A stretch of 64,000 nt of DNA from JBGTLU01 sp041743935 (GCA_041743935.1 JBGTLU010000005.1:1-64000); one strand, 5' to 3'. Positions 52,571 to 60,510 are shown, counted from the stretch's first letter. A program made the numbers and translations. The notes: generated by a model from the letters alone, not told the origin.

Positions 52571-53843
52571 TACTTATTTCTAGCAAAGCTTCACCTAATA
52601 AATAAACGTCTTTAAACGAATTATATAATGGAACTGGTGAAAAACGGATAATATTAGGTTCTCTCCAATCGCCAATGATTCCTTTTGCAATTAGTGCATT
52701 AAAAACATCCTTGGGGTTTGTATTAAATACAACGGATAACTGACAGCCTCTTTGATTTATATCATCAGGCGTAATAATTTGGAGGAAATTACCACCCGAT
52801 TTTTCATTTACATGCATTAAAACTGCATACAAATAAGAAGTAAGTAATTCACTTTTTGCTCGTAATGTACTAAATCCGGCTTTTTCAAATATTTCTAAGG
52901 CCGCTTTATGTGCTGCCAATGGCAATAGTTGGGAAGTACTAATTTGCCATCCTTCTGCCCCTTTTTCAGGAACAAAATTTTTGGCCATTTTAAATCTTTC
53001 TTTCAATTCATATCCCCACCATCCTTCAAATCTTGGTAAATTGGTGTTTAAATGATGTTTTTCGTGAATGAAAGCGCCTGCAATACCGCCTGGACCAGAA
53101 TTTAGGTATTTATAGGAGCACCAAACTGCGAAGTCTATTCCCCAATCGTGTAATTTTAACGGAACATTTCCTATTGCATGGGCTAAATCTAATCCGAAAA
53201 CTACCTCATGGCGTTTTGCAAAATCAGAAAGATGTTTTATATCAAATAACTGTCCGGTTAGATAATTAATTCCACCTAATAAAATTAAGGCTAATTCATC
53301 CTTTTTTAATTCTATAACTGATTGTATGTCTTCAGTACGTATGCACTTCTCTCCTTCTCTCGGGAATATTTCTATGATTGCATCCTCGGGGTCATATCCA
53401 TGAAATTTAACCTGACTTGCTAGCGCATATTGGTCAGACGGGAAGGCACTTCCTTCCATTAAGATTTTGTATTTTTTGCCTTTGGGTCGATAAAAGCTTA
53501 CCAATAGTAAGTGAAGGTTCACCGACAAGGTGTTCATTATGGTTATTTCAGAAGATTTAGCCCCTGCTATTTTAGCTAATGAAGGAATTAAACTTTGATG
53601 GTAAGTTAACCAGGGATTATCCCCCATAAACCAACCCTCTACAGCATATTTTTTCCAATAGTCTAAAACATTGTTAATTTCAACTGAAGCACTTTTAGGC
53701 TGTAATCCCAAGGAATTACCACAAAGGTATACCCAAGTTTTATTTTCGTGAACCGGAATGTTAAACTTATCTCTATAAGTCTTTAGTGGATCTAACTCAT
53801 CTAGTTTTTGAGCAGATTGTAAAGAAAAATCAAAATGCTTCAT
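52563..53843 (-). CDS. kynU: kynureninase
   Basis: The 426-residue fold-I PLP enzyme closely follows kynureninase, with FYLCGNSLGLQP-like YLCGNSLGLQPKS at 39-51, GDNPWLTYH at 74-82, a pocket with DLAHAIGNVPLKLHDW at 219-234, and the PLP lysine K245 in WCSYKYLNSGPGG. It cleaves kynurenine to anthranilate and alanine, or 3-hydroxykynurenine to 3-hydroxyanthranilate, in tryptophan breakdown or NAD synthesis. The other pathway genes are not adjacent. It starts 1 nt after the fRMsr gene stop, and HDAC-like hydrolase and kinase-like genes follow. Confidence 0.95.
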   Translation of the reverse strand: MKHFDFSLQSAQKLDELDPLKTYRDKFNIPVHENKTWVYLCGNSLGLQPKSASVEINNVLDYWKKYAVEGWFMGDNPWLTYHQSLIPSLAKIAGAKSSEITIMNTLSVNLHLLLVSFYRPKGKKYKILMEGSAFPSDQYALASQVKFHGYDPEDAIIEIFPREGEKCIRTEDIQSVIELKKDELALILLGGINYLTGQLFDIKHLSDFAKRHEVVFGLDLAHAIGNVPLKLHDWGIDFAVWCSYKYLNSGPGGIAGAFIHEKHHLNTNLPRFEGWWGYELKERFKMAKNFVPEKGAEGWQISTSQLLPLAAHKAALEIFEKAGFSTLRAKSELLTSYLYAVLMHVNEKSGGNFLQIITPDDINQRGCQLSVVFNTNPKDVFNALIAKGIIGDWREPNIIRFSPVPLYNSFKDVYLLGEALLEISNA

Positions 53844-53844
53844 G

Positions 53845-54321
53845 TTAAAATTTAATTAGACCAATAATTTTGGATAGATACAAAGCATCCAACTCCGAGA
53901 AATCATTTAGTTCAGAACTATCCACATCTAATACACCAATAAAAATATCATTCTTAATTAGTGGAATAACAATTTCAGATTTTGCTAATGAACTGCATGC
54001 GATATGACCCGGAAATTCATCTACATTGGGTACTATAATCGTTTCTTTTCTTTCCCAAGCACTACCACAAACACCCTTACCTTTATTTATTCGGGTACAA
54101 GCAACAGGTCCTTGAAATGGGGCTAAAACCAGTTGATTATCCTTTACTAAATAAAACCCAACCCAAAAAAAGTTAAACGCTTCTTTTAAAGCCGCTGCAA
54201 CATTTGCAAGGTTAGCAGTTATATCGGTTTCGCCACTTAATAAAGCCTCTATCTGAGGTAGTAAGTTTTCGTATTGTTGTTTTCTGTCTGTAGTTGTTAA
54301 TAAATGTAAATCTTCTGCCAT
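53845..54321 (-). CDS. msrC: free methionine-(R)-sulfoxide reductase (GAF domain)
   Basis: The 158-residue single GAF domain contains the family's cysteine triad at C75, C85 and C109, whose spacing (10 and 24) is exactly that of E. coli fRMsr (C84, C94, C118). Surrounding motifs are VACTRINKGKGVCGSAW and NVDEFPGHIACSS. It reduces free methionine-R-sulfoxide using thioredoxin, a cytoplasmic oxidative-stress repair enzyme. It is the first gene of the run followed by kynU (1-nt gap), so tryptophan and methionine metabolism share an operon. Confidence 0.94.
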   Translation of the reverse strand: MAEDLHLLTTTDRKQQYENLLPQIEALLSGETDITANLANVAAALKEAFNFFWVGFYLVKDNQLVLAPFQGPVACTRINKGKGVCGSAWERKETIIVPNVDEFPGHIACSSLAKSEIVIPLIKNDIFIGVLDVDSSELNDFSELDALYLSKIIGLIKF

Positions 54322-54460
54322 AGTTGCGAATCTAGTAAATTAATAAACAAGCCAAAATAGAAATCGTTTGTGTATATTTTTAAGTACAGTAAAATTGTAA
54401 TTATACCTGATAAACATAGATTTTAGGGTATGGCATAGAATTCTCTTAACTACAAATAAG

Positions 54461-54467
54461 AAAGGAG
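54461..54467 (+). promoter_or_regulatory. strong Shine-Dalgarno of the Tyr-rich protein gene
   Basis: AAAGGAG lies 10 nt before the ATG at 54478. Such a strong ribosome-binding site is rare in this window; besides hsp20, no other gene has one so clear. Confidence 0.65.
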
Positions 54468-54477
54468 CTGAAAAGCT

Positions 54478-54927
54478 ATGAAAACAACTTTACTTGCGGT
54501 TGCACTTATTGGAATTTTAGGGGTAACTGCCGTTCAGGCACAACCGAAATATGGTGCCGACAAAAAAAATAATGCACAATACAACAGAAATTATGACTAT
54601 GACGACGATGACTATGATTACGAAGACGAAGAATGTTATTACGAAAAAGGCTATTATTATAGTAGGGATTACCACAGTAACCGCAATTATCACGGCGATT
54701 CATATGGTAAATACTACTGGAAAACGGTGGTTAGAAAAGTATGGGTTCCGTCAAGCATCGAAGTATCGGGAAGGGGCATACGGCATATACGAGCACATTG
54801 GGCATACTATGAAGAAAGAGTAAAAGTATATGTACCAGAAAAATATTATCATCCTAAATATCAGAAACACTCAAAGTATCAACGAGACACTAAATACTCT
54901 AGGTACCCAGACAATAGAAGATACTAA
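54478..54927 (+). CDS. secreted Tyr-rich low-complexity protein, uncharacterised
   Basis: The 149-residue protein has a signal peptide (MKTTLLAVALIGILGVTAVQA, cleavage near AQA). It has a highly unusual composition: an acidic Asp/Tyr tract at about 38-60 (YDYDDDDYDYEDEE), then Tyr/His-rich repeats, a compact middle core (WKTVVRKVWVPSSIEVSGRG, RHIRAHWAYYEERVKVYVPE), and a basic Tyr/Lys tail. Homologues with a Y-x-x-V-P core occur in Bacteroidota. It may be a matrix, metal-binding or cross-linked surface protein; this is inference. It has a strong SD and its own terminator. Confidence 0.75.
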   Translation: MKTTLLAVALIGILGVTAVQAQPKYGADKKNNAQYNRNYDYDDDDYDYEDEECYYEKGYYYSRDYHSNRNYHGDSYGKYYWKTVVRKVWVPSSIEVSGRGIRHIRAHWAYYEERVKVYVPEKYYHPKYQKHSKYQRDTKYSRYPDNRRY

Positions 54928-54965
54928 AATATAATTTTCATACAGTTAGTTAGGTTAGTTAATGC

Positions 54966-54998
54966 ATCCTGTTAGTGAAAATCTAACAGGATTTTTTA
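54966..54998 (+). terminator. rho-independent terminator of the Tyr-rich gene
   Basis: ATCCTGTTAG (54966-54975) pairs with CTAACAGGAT (54983-54992), 7-nt loop, then TTTTT. Confidence 0.93.
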
Positions 54999-55075
54999 TT
55001 TAATTACTTATAACAAAAGAATTTTTAATCTTACATGAAACTGTATATTAGAATTAAATTTTATTTCCCTATAAC

Positions 55076-57244
55076 ATGAAAAAGACAATCTTATTCTTCG
55101 TTGCATTTTATTGCAGTACCGTATTTACCGCTTTTGCACCGGCGCCAGAAGAGGGAATGTTCCCGATAAGCGAGATCATTAAAATTGACTTGGCAAAAGC
55201 AGGCCTAAAAATATCTACCAATGATCTTTATAATCCAAATGGAACCAGCTTAATAGATGCATTAGTAAATATTGGTGGATGCTCTGGTTCATTTGTTTCT
55301 GCCGATGGATTGATTATTACTAATCATCACTGTGTTTTTGATGCAGTTGCCAATGCTAGTTCTCCAGATAATGATTTTTTAACCAATGGTTTTAAGGCTG
55401 ATAAACGAGAATTAGAAATTGAAGCAAAAGGCTTAACTGTAAGAATTACTGAAAGTTATGAAGATGTTTCAGCAAAAGTATTAGGGGTTGTTGCCAATAT
55501 AGTTGATCCGGCGGAACGGATAAAACTAATTCAAGAAAAATCCAATCAGTTAGCCCGCGAAGAAGAAGCAAAAACACCCGGAATTAGAGCCGAGGTTTCT
55601 GAAATGTTTATTGGCAGAACGTATGTTTTGTTTAGATACAAAACCATACAAGATGTCCGCTTGGTTTATGTACCGCAGCGTGAAATTGGCGAATTTGGTG
55701 GCGAAACAGATAATTGGGTATGGCCAAGGCATACCGGTGATTTTGCATTTGCCAGAGCTTATGTTGCGCCTAATGGTAACTCTGTACCCTATTCAAAAGC
55801 AAATGTGCCTTACAAACCTAAAAAACATTTAAAAGTTAATGCCAATGGAGTTAAAGAAGAGGATTTTGTTTTTATCCTAGGTTATCCGGGCATTACCTAT
55901 CGCCATCGACCTGCAGCTTACATAAAATATGAAGAAAACTATCGTTTGCCGTATATTTCTGAATTGTATGACTATCAAAACAAACAACTAGAAATTGTAG
56001 GCAAAGCCAATAAAAGCACTGAACTACTTTTATCTACCCGTATCAAACGAAATGCGAACGTATTGAAAAATTTTAGGGGGAAACTAAAAGGCTTAAACGC
56101 TATCAGTTTAGTGCAACAAAAGCAAAAAGAAGAAGATGAATTGCAAAAGTTTATTGATTCTGACAATAATTTGAAAACTAAATATTCTTCCTTATTGAAG
56201 GATATGAATGAAGTGTATGCTGAAATAAATGCAGATGCTCCAAGAGATTTGTGGCTTGCCGAGATTTACAGAAGCAGTACTTTACTAAGCATTGCTAATG
56301 CTGTAAATATCTATTTGGCCGGATTAGAAAACTCTACTAATAAAGAAGCTTTTACACAACTAAATGGTAAAACATTTTATGAAAGAAGTATTGCGCCTTT
56401 ATATGCTAATTTGGTATTAGAGGCGGATAAATGCTTGTTAAATAAAATGTTATCTGATGCAACTTTATTAGATAATGCAAATAAAATTGATGCTGTTGAA
56501 TATTTGTATGCTCGTAAAAAAGGTAGTGCCGAAGGTTATATTAACAGCTTCACTCAGAATGAATTAAAAAACTCAATCCTTATCAACCAAAAAGCTGTAG
56601 AGGATTTTTTCTTACAAAACAGTATCCAAACTATCCTTTTTGATTATGATCAGGTCATAAATTTTTCAAAAAGAATAAATGATCAATTAGCATCTATAAA
56701 ACTCATAAAAGATGCAAGAGATGGTAAATTAAACAAACTTTTGGGTGAATATGTATCCGTAAAAGAGCAATTCAAGAAATCTAGTTTTATTCCAGATGCA
56801 AATAGAACACTACGCCTGACGTATGGTTACGTAAGAGGATATGAGCCGGTAGATGGCACATATAGCAAACCTTTTACCGGCATCAAAGGAATTATTGAAA
56901 AAGGAAGACTTAATAACCCGGATTATACCTATCCCAAAAAAATAAAAGAATTATATGACCAAGGTGATTTTGGGAGATTTGCAAATAAGGACATGCAAGA
57001 CGTTCCGGTTTGCTTGTTGTACAACATGGATACAACCGGTGGAAATTCTGGGAGTCCGGTGATGAACGCAAGAGGAGAACTAATTGGAGTTAATTTTGAT
57101 AGGGCTTATGAAGCTACCATTAACGATTATGCTTGGAATGAATCTTACAGCCGTTCCATTGGTGTAGATATACGGTATATTTTGTGGGTTGCTCAGAAAA
57201 TAGATAAAGCAGATTTCATCTTAAAAGAATTAGGTGTAGAGTAA
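55076..57244 (+). CDS. dpp11: S46 dipeptidyl-peptidase, predicted DPP11-type (Asp/Glu specific)
   Basis: The 722-residue peptidase has a signal peptide (first ~20 residues). The triad is His85 in ITNHHC, Asp222 in RHTGDFAFAR, and Ser658 in GGNSGSPVMN. The chymotrypsin-fold parts flank a helical cap. Substrate preference in S46 depends on the residue 18 after the catalytic Ser: Gly in DPP7 (hydrophobic P1) and Arg in DPP11 (acidic P1). Here it is Arg676 (NFDRAYEA), exactly 18 after Ser658, so DPP11-type is predicted. It would cut dipeptides ending in Asp/Glu in the periplasm, supporting growth on peptides. It overlaps the Cys-cluster gene stop-start by 1 nt. Confidence 0.9.
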   Translation: MKKTILFFVAFYCSTVFTAFAPAPEEGMFPISEIIKIDLAKAGLKISTNDLYNPNGTSLIDALVNIGGCSGSFVSADGLIITNHHCVFDAVANASSPDNDFLTNGFKADKRELEIEAKGLTVRITESYEDVSAKVLGVVANIVDPAERIKLIQEKSNQLAREEEAKTPGIRAEVSEMFIGRTYVLFRYKTIQDVRLVYVPQREIGEFGGETDNWVWPRHTGDFAFARAYVAPNGNSVPYSKANVPYKPKKHLKVNANGVKEEDFVFILGYPGITYRHRPAAYIKYEENYRLPYISELYDYQNKQLEIVGKANKSTELLLSTRIKRNANVLKNFRGKLKGLNAISLVQQKQKEEDELQKFIDSDNNLKTKYSSLLKDMNEVYAEINADAPRDLWLAEIYRSSTLLSIANAVNIYLAGLENSTNKEAFTQLNGKTFYERSIAPLYANLVLEADKCLLNKMLSDATLLDNANKIDAVEYLYARKKGSAEGYINSFTQNELKNSILINQKAVEDFFLQNSIQTILFDYDQVINFSKRINDQLASIKLIKDARDGKLNKLLGEYVSVKEQFKKSSFIPDANRTLRLTYGYVRGYEPVDGTYSKPFTGIKGIIEKGRLNNPDYTYPKKIKELYDQGDFGRFANKDMQDVPVCLLYNMDTTGGNSGSPVMNARGELIGVNFDRAYEATINDYAWNESYSRSIGVDIRYILWVAQKIDKADFILKELGVE

Positions 57245-57735
57245 TGAATTTAAATGAATTAGCAAATAAGGCAGCAAAAAGCTCTAAATCCAGCAAAAAA
57301 CTATTTAATCAACTTAAAAAATATAAACCCAAGCAATTGGATGATGTTTTTGAAGCATTACATGATGACGTATTTAGTCAAACAGATTGCCTTAGTTGCG
57401 CCAACTGCTGCAAAACCATCAGTCCGATATTTACACAAAGAGATATAGAACGCCTGGCTCAGCATTTCAAAATTCGCCCTGCAGTATTTGTAGATAGATA
57501 TTTACACATTGATGAGGATCAGGATTATGTTTTAAATATTACCCCCTGCCCGTTTCTTGGTTCAGATAATTATTGCTCGGTGTATGAAAATCGCCCGATA
57601 GCATGTAGAGAATATCCTCATACCAATCGCAAGAAGATGGTTCAAATATTAGATTTGACATTAAAAAATACGTACACCTGTCCGGCAGTATATACTATTG
57701 TTGAAGACCTAAAGAAATCGATACCCGCTAAATAA
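57244..57735 (+). CDS. YkgJ-type cysteine-cluster protein
   Basis: The 163-residue protein of the CxxCxxCC (YkgJ, putative zinc or Fe-S binding) family has C49, C52, C55 and C56 in CLSCANCC, then C102 (PCPFL), C111 (NYCSVY), C121 (IACREYPH), and a last Cys in YTCPAVYTI. The pattern implies a metal or Fe-S cluster. Function is unknown. Its ATG overlaps the DPP11 stop (TAATG), so expression is tied to the peptidase. A basic N-terminal helix (KAAKSSKSSKKLFNQLKK) precedes the cluster. Confidence 0.9.
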   Translation: MNLNELANKAAKSSKSSKKLFNQLKKYKPKQLDDVFEALHDDVFSQTDCLSCANCCKTISPIFTQRDIERLAQHFKIRPAVFVDRYLHIDEDQDYVLNITPCPFLGSDNYCSVYENRPIACREYPHTNRKKMVQILDLTLKNTYTCPAVYTIVEDLKKSIPAK

Positions 57736-57742
57736 AAAAGTC

Positions 57743-57985
57743 ATGAGAGTAATTGCCAACATCCCCAACTCAAACTGTGCTATCACCATCTTTTCAATGA
57801 ATCAAAAATTCATTATTAAGGTAGAGAGAAATAACCTAGAGCAAATTTTTAAAGTATCCGAAATGGATGTTTTTAGTTTAGAAGATGTAAAGCGTATGCT
57901 CACAGATGAGTTCTTAAAACCTGTAATTGCTCGATTTAATGAAATGGAAAATGAATTAGAAAAAGCAGTTAATTCTTTATATTAA
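57743..57985 (+). CDS. small conserved-looking protein, function unknown
   Basis: The 80-residue soluble protein begins 7 nt after the YkgJ-like gene, with no signal or membrane segment. A beta-beta-alpha-like start (NCAITIFSMNQKFIIKVERNNLEQIFKVSE) leads to a helical acidic C terminus (IARFNEMENELEKAVN). It is not recognised. The stop is followed by a 257-nt A/T-rich gap. The consistent neighbourhood and clean reading frame suggest a real gene in the DPP11 unit. It could be a small accessory or adaptor protein. Confidence 0.7.
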   Translation: MRVIANIPNSNCAITIFSMNQKFIIKVERNNLEQIFKVSEMDVFSLEDVKRMLTDEFLKPVIARFNEMENELEKAVNSLY

Positions 57986-58208
57986 ATTGTAGATAATATA
58001 TATAAGTATCTGATTTATAATTATATATTATTATAACCTTATCTAAACAAAATTTTATTTCGCGAACAATAAACAAAGCATGAAAATAGGTTTTGTTTAA
58101 TTTATATTAAACATTTAAATTAATTTATATAATCAACTGATTAAATGAATATTATGAATAACGTAAAAATTTAATTTGGCATTAGATAAATATGATTTTT
58201 ATAATAGA
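57986..58208. other. A/T-rich spacer with no visible gene
   Basis: The spacer is very A/T-rich and has no frame longer than about ten codons with a start. Nothing else was recognised apart from the promoter-like sequence at its right end. Confidence 0.6.
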
Positions 58209-58238
58209 TTGTATTGATGAATCCTTTTTTTAATTTTG
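58209..58238 (+). promoter_or_regulatory. promoter of the DUF6580 gene, near-leaderless
   Basis: TTG (58209-58211), a 19-nt gap, then TAATTTTG (58231-58238). Only 4 nt separate the -7 box from the ATG at 58243, so the inferred start is at the start codon. Confidence 0.6.
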
Positions 58239-58242
58239 AGAC

Positions 58243-58767
58243 ATGAAAAATACTTTTATCACTCCCCGCTTCTTAGTAATTACTTTACTAATACTTGTCG
58301 GGATTACTACTCGATTCATATCAGCTGAATTTCAACTTTGGAATTTCACAGCTATTGGCGCTACTGCCCTATTTGCTGGTGCAATGTTTACTGATAAAAA
58401 ATTCGCTTTTATTGTACCTATTTTAGCTCTACTATTATCCGATTTATTTATACCTGGCGGATTTAATTATATAGTCTATTCCTGTTTTGCGATAGTTGTA
58501 TTTATAGGAATTTTAATACGCAACAATCCAAACGTTAAAAATGTCATTTTTGGAGCTCTAGGTTCTTCTATTATTTTTTACTTGATAACCAATCTTCCAT
58601 TTTTTTACACTGCCTACCCTAATACTATTGGAGGTGCACTAGCATCTTATACTGCCGCTTTACCATTTTTCAGAAATATGGTAGCAGGAGATTTGGTATA
58701 TAGCGGAGTGCTTTTTGGTTCGTTTTACTATTTAACCCAAAGATTCCCAGTATTTGCTGTAAAATAA
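58243..58767 (+). CDS. DUF6580 membrane protein (putative small-molecule transporter)
   Basis: The 174-residue, six-segment membrane protein has the DUF6580 pattern WNFTAIGATALFAGAMF, AFIVPILALLLSDLF, LITNLPFFYTAYPNTIGGALASYTAALPFFRN and ending with a final transmembrane helix. Its size and layout resemble substrate-binding components of ECF vitamin transporters, but no ATPase or T component is nearby. The BtuB/DUF71 B12 locus is 1.5 kb away, so a role in vitamin or corrinoid uptake is possible but unproven. It converges with the sirtuin gene with no gap. Confidence 0.85.
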   Translation: MKNTFITPRFLVITLLILVGITTRFISAEFQLWNFTAIGATALFAGAMFTDKKFAFIVPILALLLSDLFIPGGFNYIVYSCFAIVVFIGILIRNNPNVKNVIFGALGSSIIFYLITNLPFFYTAYPNTIGGALASYTAALPFFRNMVAGDLVYSGVLFGSFYYLTQRFPVFAVK

Positions 58768-59448
58768 TCAGCCTAATAACTCATTTACTAAGTCCGGCAC
58801 CCCAACAGTTGCCGGACTTAGTATTTTAATAAGATTAGGTACATGATGAACAGACGGAGTATTTGGATCGATGATGTACTTAGGAACATCATATCCAACA
58901 AAATCAATTAAACTTGCTGCTGGATAAACGGCTAGTGAAGTTCCTATTACTATAAATAAATCGGCTTGGGTACATAATTTTGCTGCAGGTTCAATCATAG
59001 GAACAGCCTCACCAAACCATACTACATGCGGCCTAAGCTGTGAGCCCATCTCACACCTATCCCCCATTTTTAACTCCCATCCCAAAATATCATAGGTTAA
59101 ATTTGCATCTAAACTACTTTGTGCTTTGGTTATAACTCCATGTAAGTGCAATACATTAGAAGAACCAGCTCGTTCATGTAAATTATCAATATTTTGGGTA
59201 ATGATGTGCACATCGTGTTTTATTTCTAACCTAGCTAAAGCTAAGTGAGCTGCGTTAGGTATTGCTTCTATGCACGCTTTTCTTCGCTGATTATAAAAAT
59301 CCTGTACCAATTCGGGGTTTTTTCTCCAAGCTTGTGGAGTTGCCACGTCCTCTATATGATAGTTTTCCCATAATCCATCACTATCTCTAAAGGTGCGCAA
59401 CCCACTTTCGGCACTAATTCCGGCTCCGGTAAGTATTACAATTTTCAT
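58768..59448 (-). CDS. cobB: NAD-dependent deacylase, sirtuin (SIR2/CobB type)
   Basis: The 226-residue sirtuin has the NAD-binding LTGAGISAESGLRTFRD, the catalytic-site HLHG with QNIDNLHERAG, PHVVWFGEAVP, and GTSLAVYPAAS. Tyr52 and Arg55 in DFYNQRRK form the Y-x-x-R motif of class III sirtuins that remove succinyl or malonyl groups. The usual four zinc-binding cysteines are absent: the insert has only one Cys (GDRCEMGS). The gene is convergent with DUF6580 and divergent from the 2TM gene, with a one-mismatch -7 box (59460-59453) 4 nt from the ATG. Likely reverses lysine acylation; targets unknown. Confidence 0.94.
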   Translation of the reverse strand: MKIVILTGAGISAESGLRTFRDSDGLWENYHIEDVATPQAWRKNPELVQDFYNQRRKACIEAIPNAAHLALARLEIKHDVHIITQNIDNLHERAGSSNVLHLHGVITKAQSSLDANLTYDILGWELKMGDRCEMGSQLRPHVVWFGEAVPMIEPAAKLCTQADLFIVIGTSLAVYPAASLIDFVGYDVPKYIIDPNTPSVHHVPNLIKILSPATVGVPDLVNELLG

Positions 59449-59449
59449 C

Positions 59450-59481
59450 TTGCAAGTATAAAAGCAAACAGTATATATTTG
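59450..59481 (+). promoter_or_regulatory. promoter of the 2TM-domain gene
   Basis: TTG (59450-59452), a 21-nt gap, then TATATTTG (59474-59481). The ATG (59502) is 20 nt after the box. It overlaps the promoter region of the divergent sirtuin gene. Confidence 0.6.
59453..59460 (-). promoter_or_regulatory. -7-like element of the sirtuin gene
   Basis: TATACTTG on the reverse strand has one mismatch to TAnnTTTG and lies 4 nt before the sirtuin ATG, giving another near-leaderless layout. Confidence 0.35.
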
Positions 59482-59501
59482 ATAAACAAAAACGATAAAT
59501 C

Positions 59502-59786
59502 ATGGAACAAGAACGAGATGAAAATTTATGGCGTAAAGCAAAACGCATCACTAAATTTAAAAGACATTTATATACTTACCTCGTTATCAATGTCTTCTTA
59601 TGGATTATTTGGCTGTTTAATTTCATTAATTGGGGAATGGGTTGGAGCTCTTATTCCGGAATTCCTTGGCCTGTTTGGGTAAGTATAGGCTGGGGCATTG
59701 GGCTAGCGTTTGACTATTACGATAGCTACCATTACGATGGCATTAACTCTACCGAAAAGGAATATCAAAAATTAAAGAAAAAATAA
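59502..59786 (+). CDS. 2TM domain protein
   Basis: The 94-residue protein matches the 2TM domain found in Bacteroidota, in membrane proteins and at the N terminus of some histidine kinases. It has a charged N terminus (MEQERDENLWRKAKR), then segments LYTYLVINVFLWIIWLF and WPVWVSIGWGIGLAFDYY, then a basic tail. A second overlapping frame from 59479 is a shadow. Function unknown; short forms are common as stand-alone proteins. It is the divergent partner of the sirtuin gene, and convergent with the DUF71 gene. Confidence 0.85.
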   Translation: MEQERDENLWRKAKRITKFKRHLYTYLVINVFLWIIWLFNFINWGMGWSSYSGIPWPVWVSIGWGIGLAFDYYDSYHYDGINSTEKEYQKLKKK

Positions 59787-60467
59787 TCAGGCTAGATTAA
59801 GTTCTATGTAAGAAAACTGAGCATTTACTGCTAGTTGTTTTTTTATAATAGTTGATGATTGTATTTGTATTTCATGTTGAAATACGGGACCTGCAAAACA
59901 AAACGTATGAAATTCTCCATTTTCTCCACAGGTGTCTACACCTGCAGGTAGTTTTTGGATAAAATCTGGATTAATTTCAACACCCAAAAATTCATCGGAT
60001 AATAGATTATTATCTACACAACATGTTATCGATCTAAAACCTAAATCCATTGATTTTTTAACGATTTTGTTTGAGTTGGTACTCCAAATTGGGAAGACGA
60101 CTGTCATATTTGATTTCTTTACCAAATTTTCTCTATACACTCTCAAATCGGCTAAAAAAATATCCCCAAAGGCAACATACTGAACACCCAATGCCTGAAT
60201 ATTATCAAGGCATTCTAAAAATTTGGTTTCATAGGTCGCGTTATCCGGATTACTTGGTAAATACATTTTCAATAAAGGCAATCCAATGGATTTAGCTTGT
60301 TCATCAACGAGTATTTCGGATATGCCATGCATGGCTACCCTTTTTAACTCTTGATTTATGGTACATACCAACAAAACCGGTTCATATTCGTCAGATTGTT
60401 GCAATGTGTATAATGCCAAAGCTGCATCTTTGCCTCCGCTCCAAAAAACTGCTATTTTTTCCTTCAT
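59787..60467 (-). CDS. DUF71/COG2102 PP-loop ATPase, B12-linked subgroup
   Basis: The 226-residue N-type ATP pyrophosphatase starts AVFWSGGKDAALAL (PP-loop SGGKD). It ends with the family signature DTCGENGEFHTF, the active-site motif of the diphthine-ammonia ligase (Dph6) fold. In bacteria this family is not part of diphthamide synthesis; comparative genomics has tied a subgroup to B12 salvage. Here it lies 44 nt downstream of the riboswitch-controlled btuB on the same strand, with a hairpin between (60472-60498). It would be an amidoligase acting in corrinoid salvage. The ATG at 60467 is preferred over a GTG at 60485 that falls inside the hairpin. Confidence 0.88.
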   Translation of the reverse strand: MKEKIAVFWSGGKDAALALYTLQQSDEYEPVLLVCTINQELKRVAMHGISEILVDEQAKSIGLPLLKMYLPSNPDNATYETKFLECLDNIQALGVQYVAFGDIFLADLRVYRENLVKKSNMTVVFPIWSTNSNKIVKKSMDLGFRSITCCVDNNLLSDEFLGVEINPDFIQKLPAGVDTCGENGEFHTFCFAGPVFQHEIQIQSSTIIKKQLAVNAQFSYIELNLA

Positions 60468-60471
60468 AATA

Positions 60472-60498
60472 AAAACAAACCCCACATTAAAGTGGGGT
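60472..60498 (-). terminator. hairpin between btuB and the DUF71 gene
   Basis: ACCCCAC (60479-60485) pairs with GTGGGGT (60492-60498), and on the reverse strand it is followed by TTGTTTTTATT. It could be a partial terminator or attenuator setting the ratio of the two gene products. Confidence 0.65.
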
Positions 60499-60510
60499 CT
60501 GTATCGTGTT

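Noticed and set aside
54421..54477. Possible sigma-54 promoter (TGGCAT) before the Tyr-rich gene
   Set aside because: TGGCATAGAATTCTCTT lacks the required TTGC at -12 spacing.
57986..58242. Small genes in the A/T-rich spacer
   Set aside because: The open frames are at most about ten codons, with no ribosome-binding site and no conserved pattern.
59479..59682. 67-codon forward frame overlapping the 2TM gene
   Set aside because: It is out of frame with the well-formed 2TM domain protein and begins inside the -7 promoter box.
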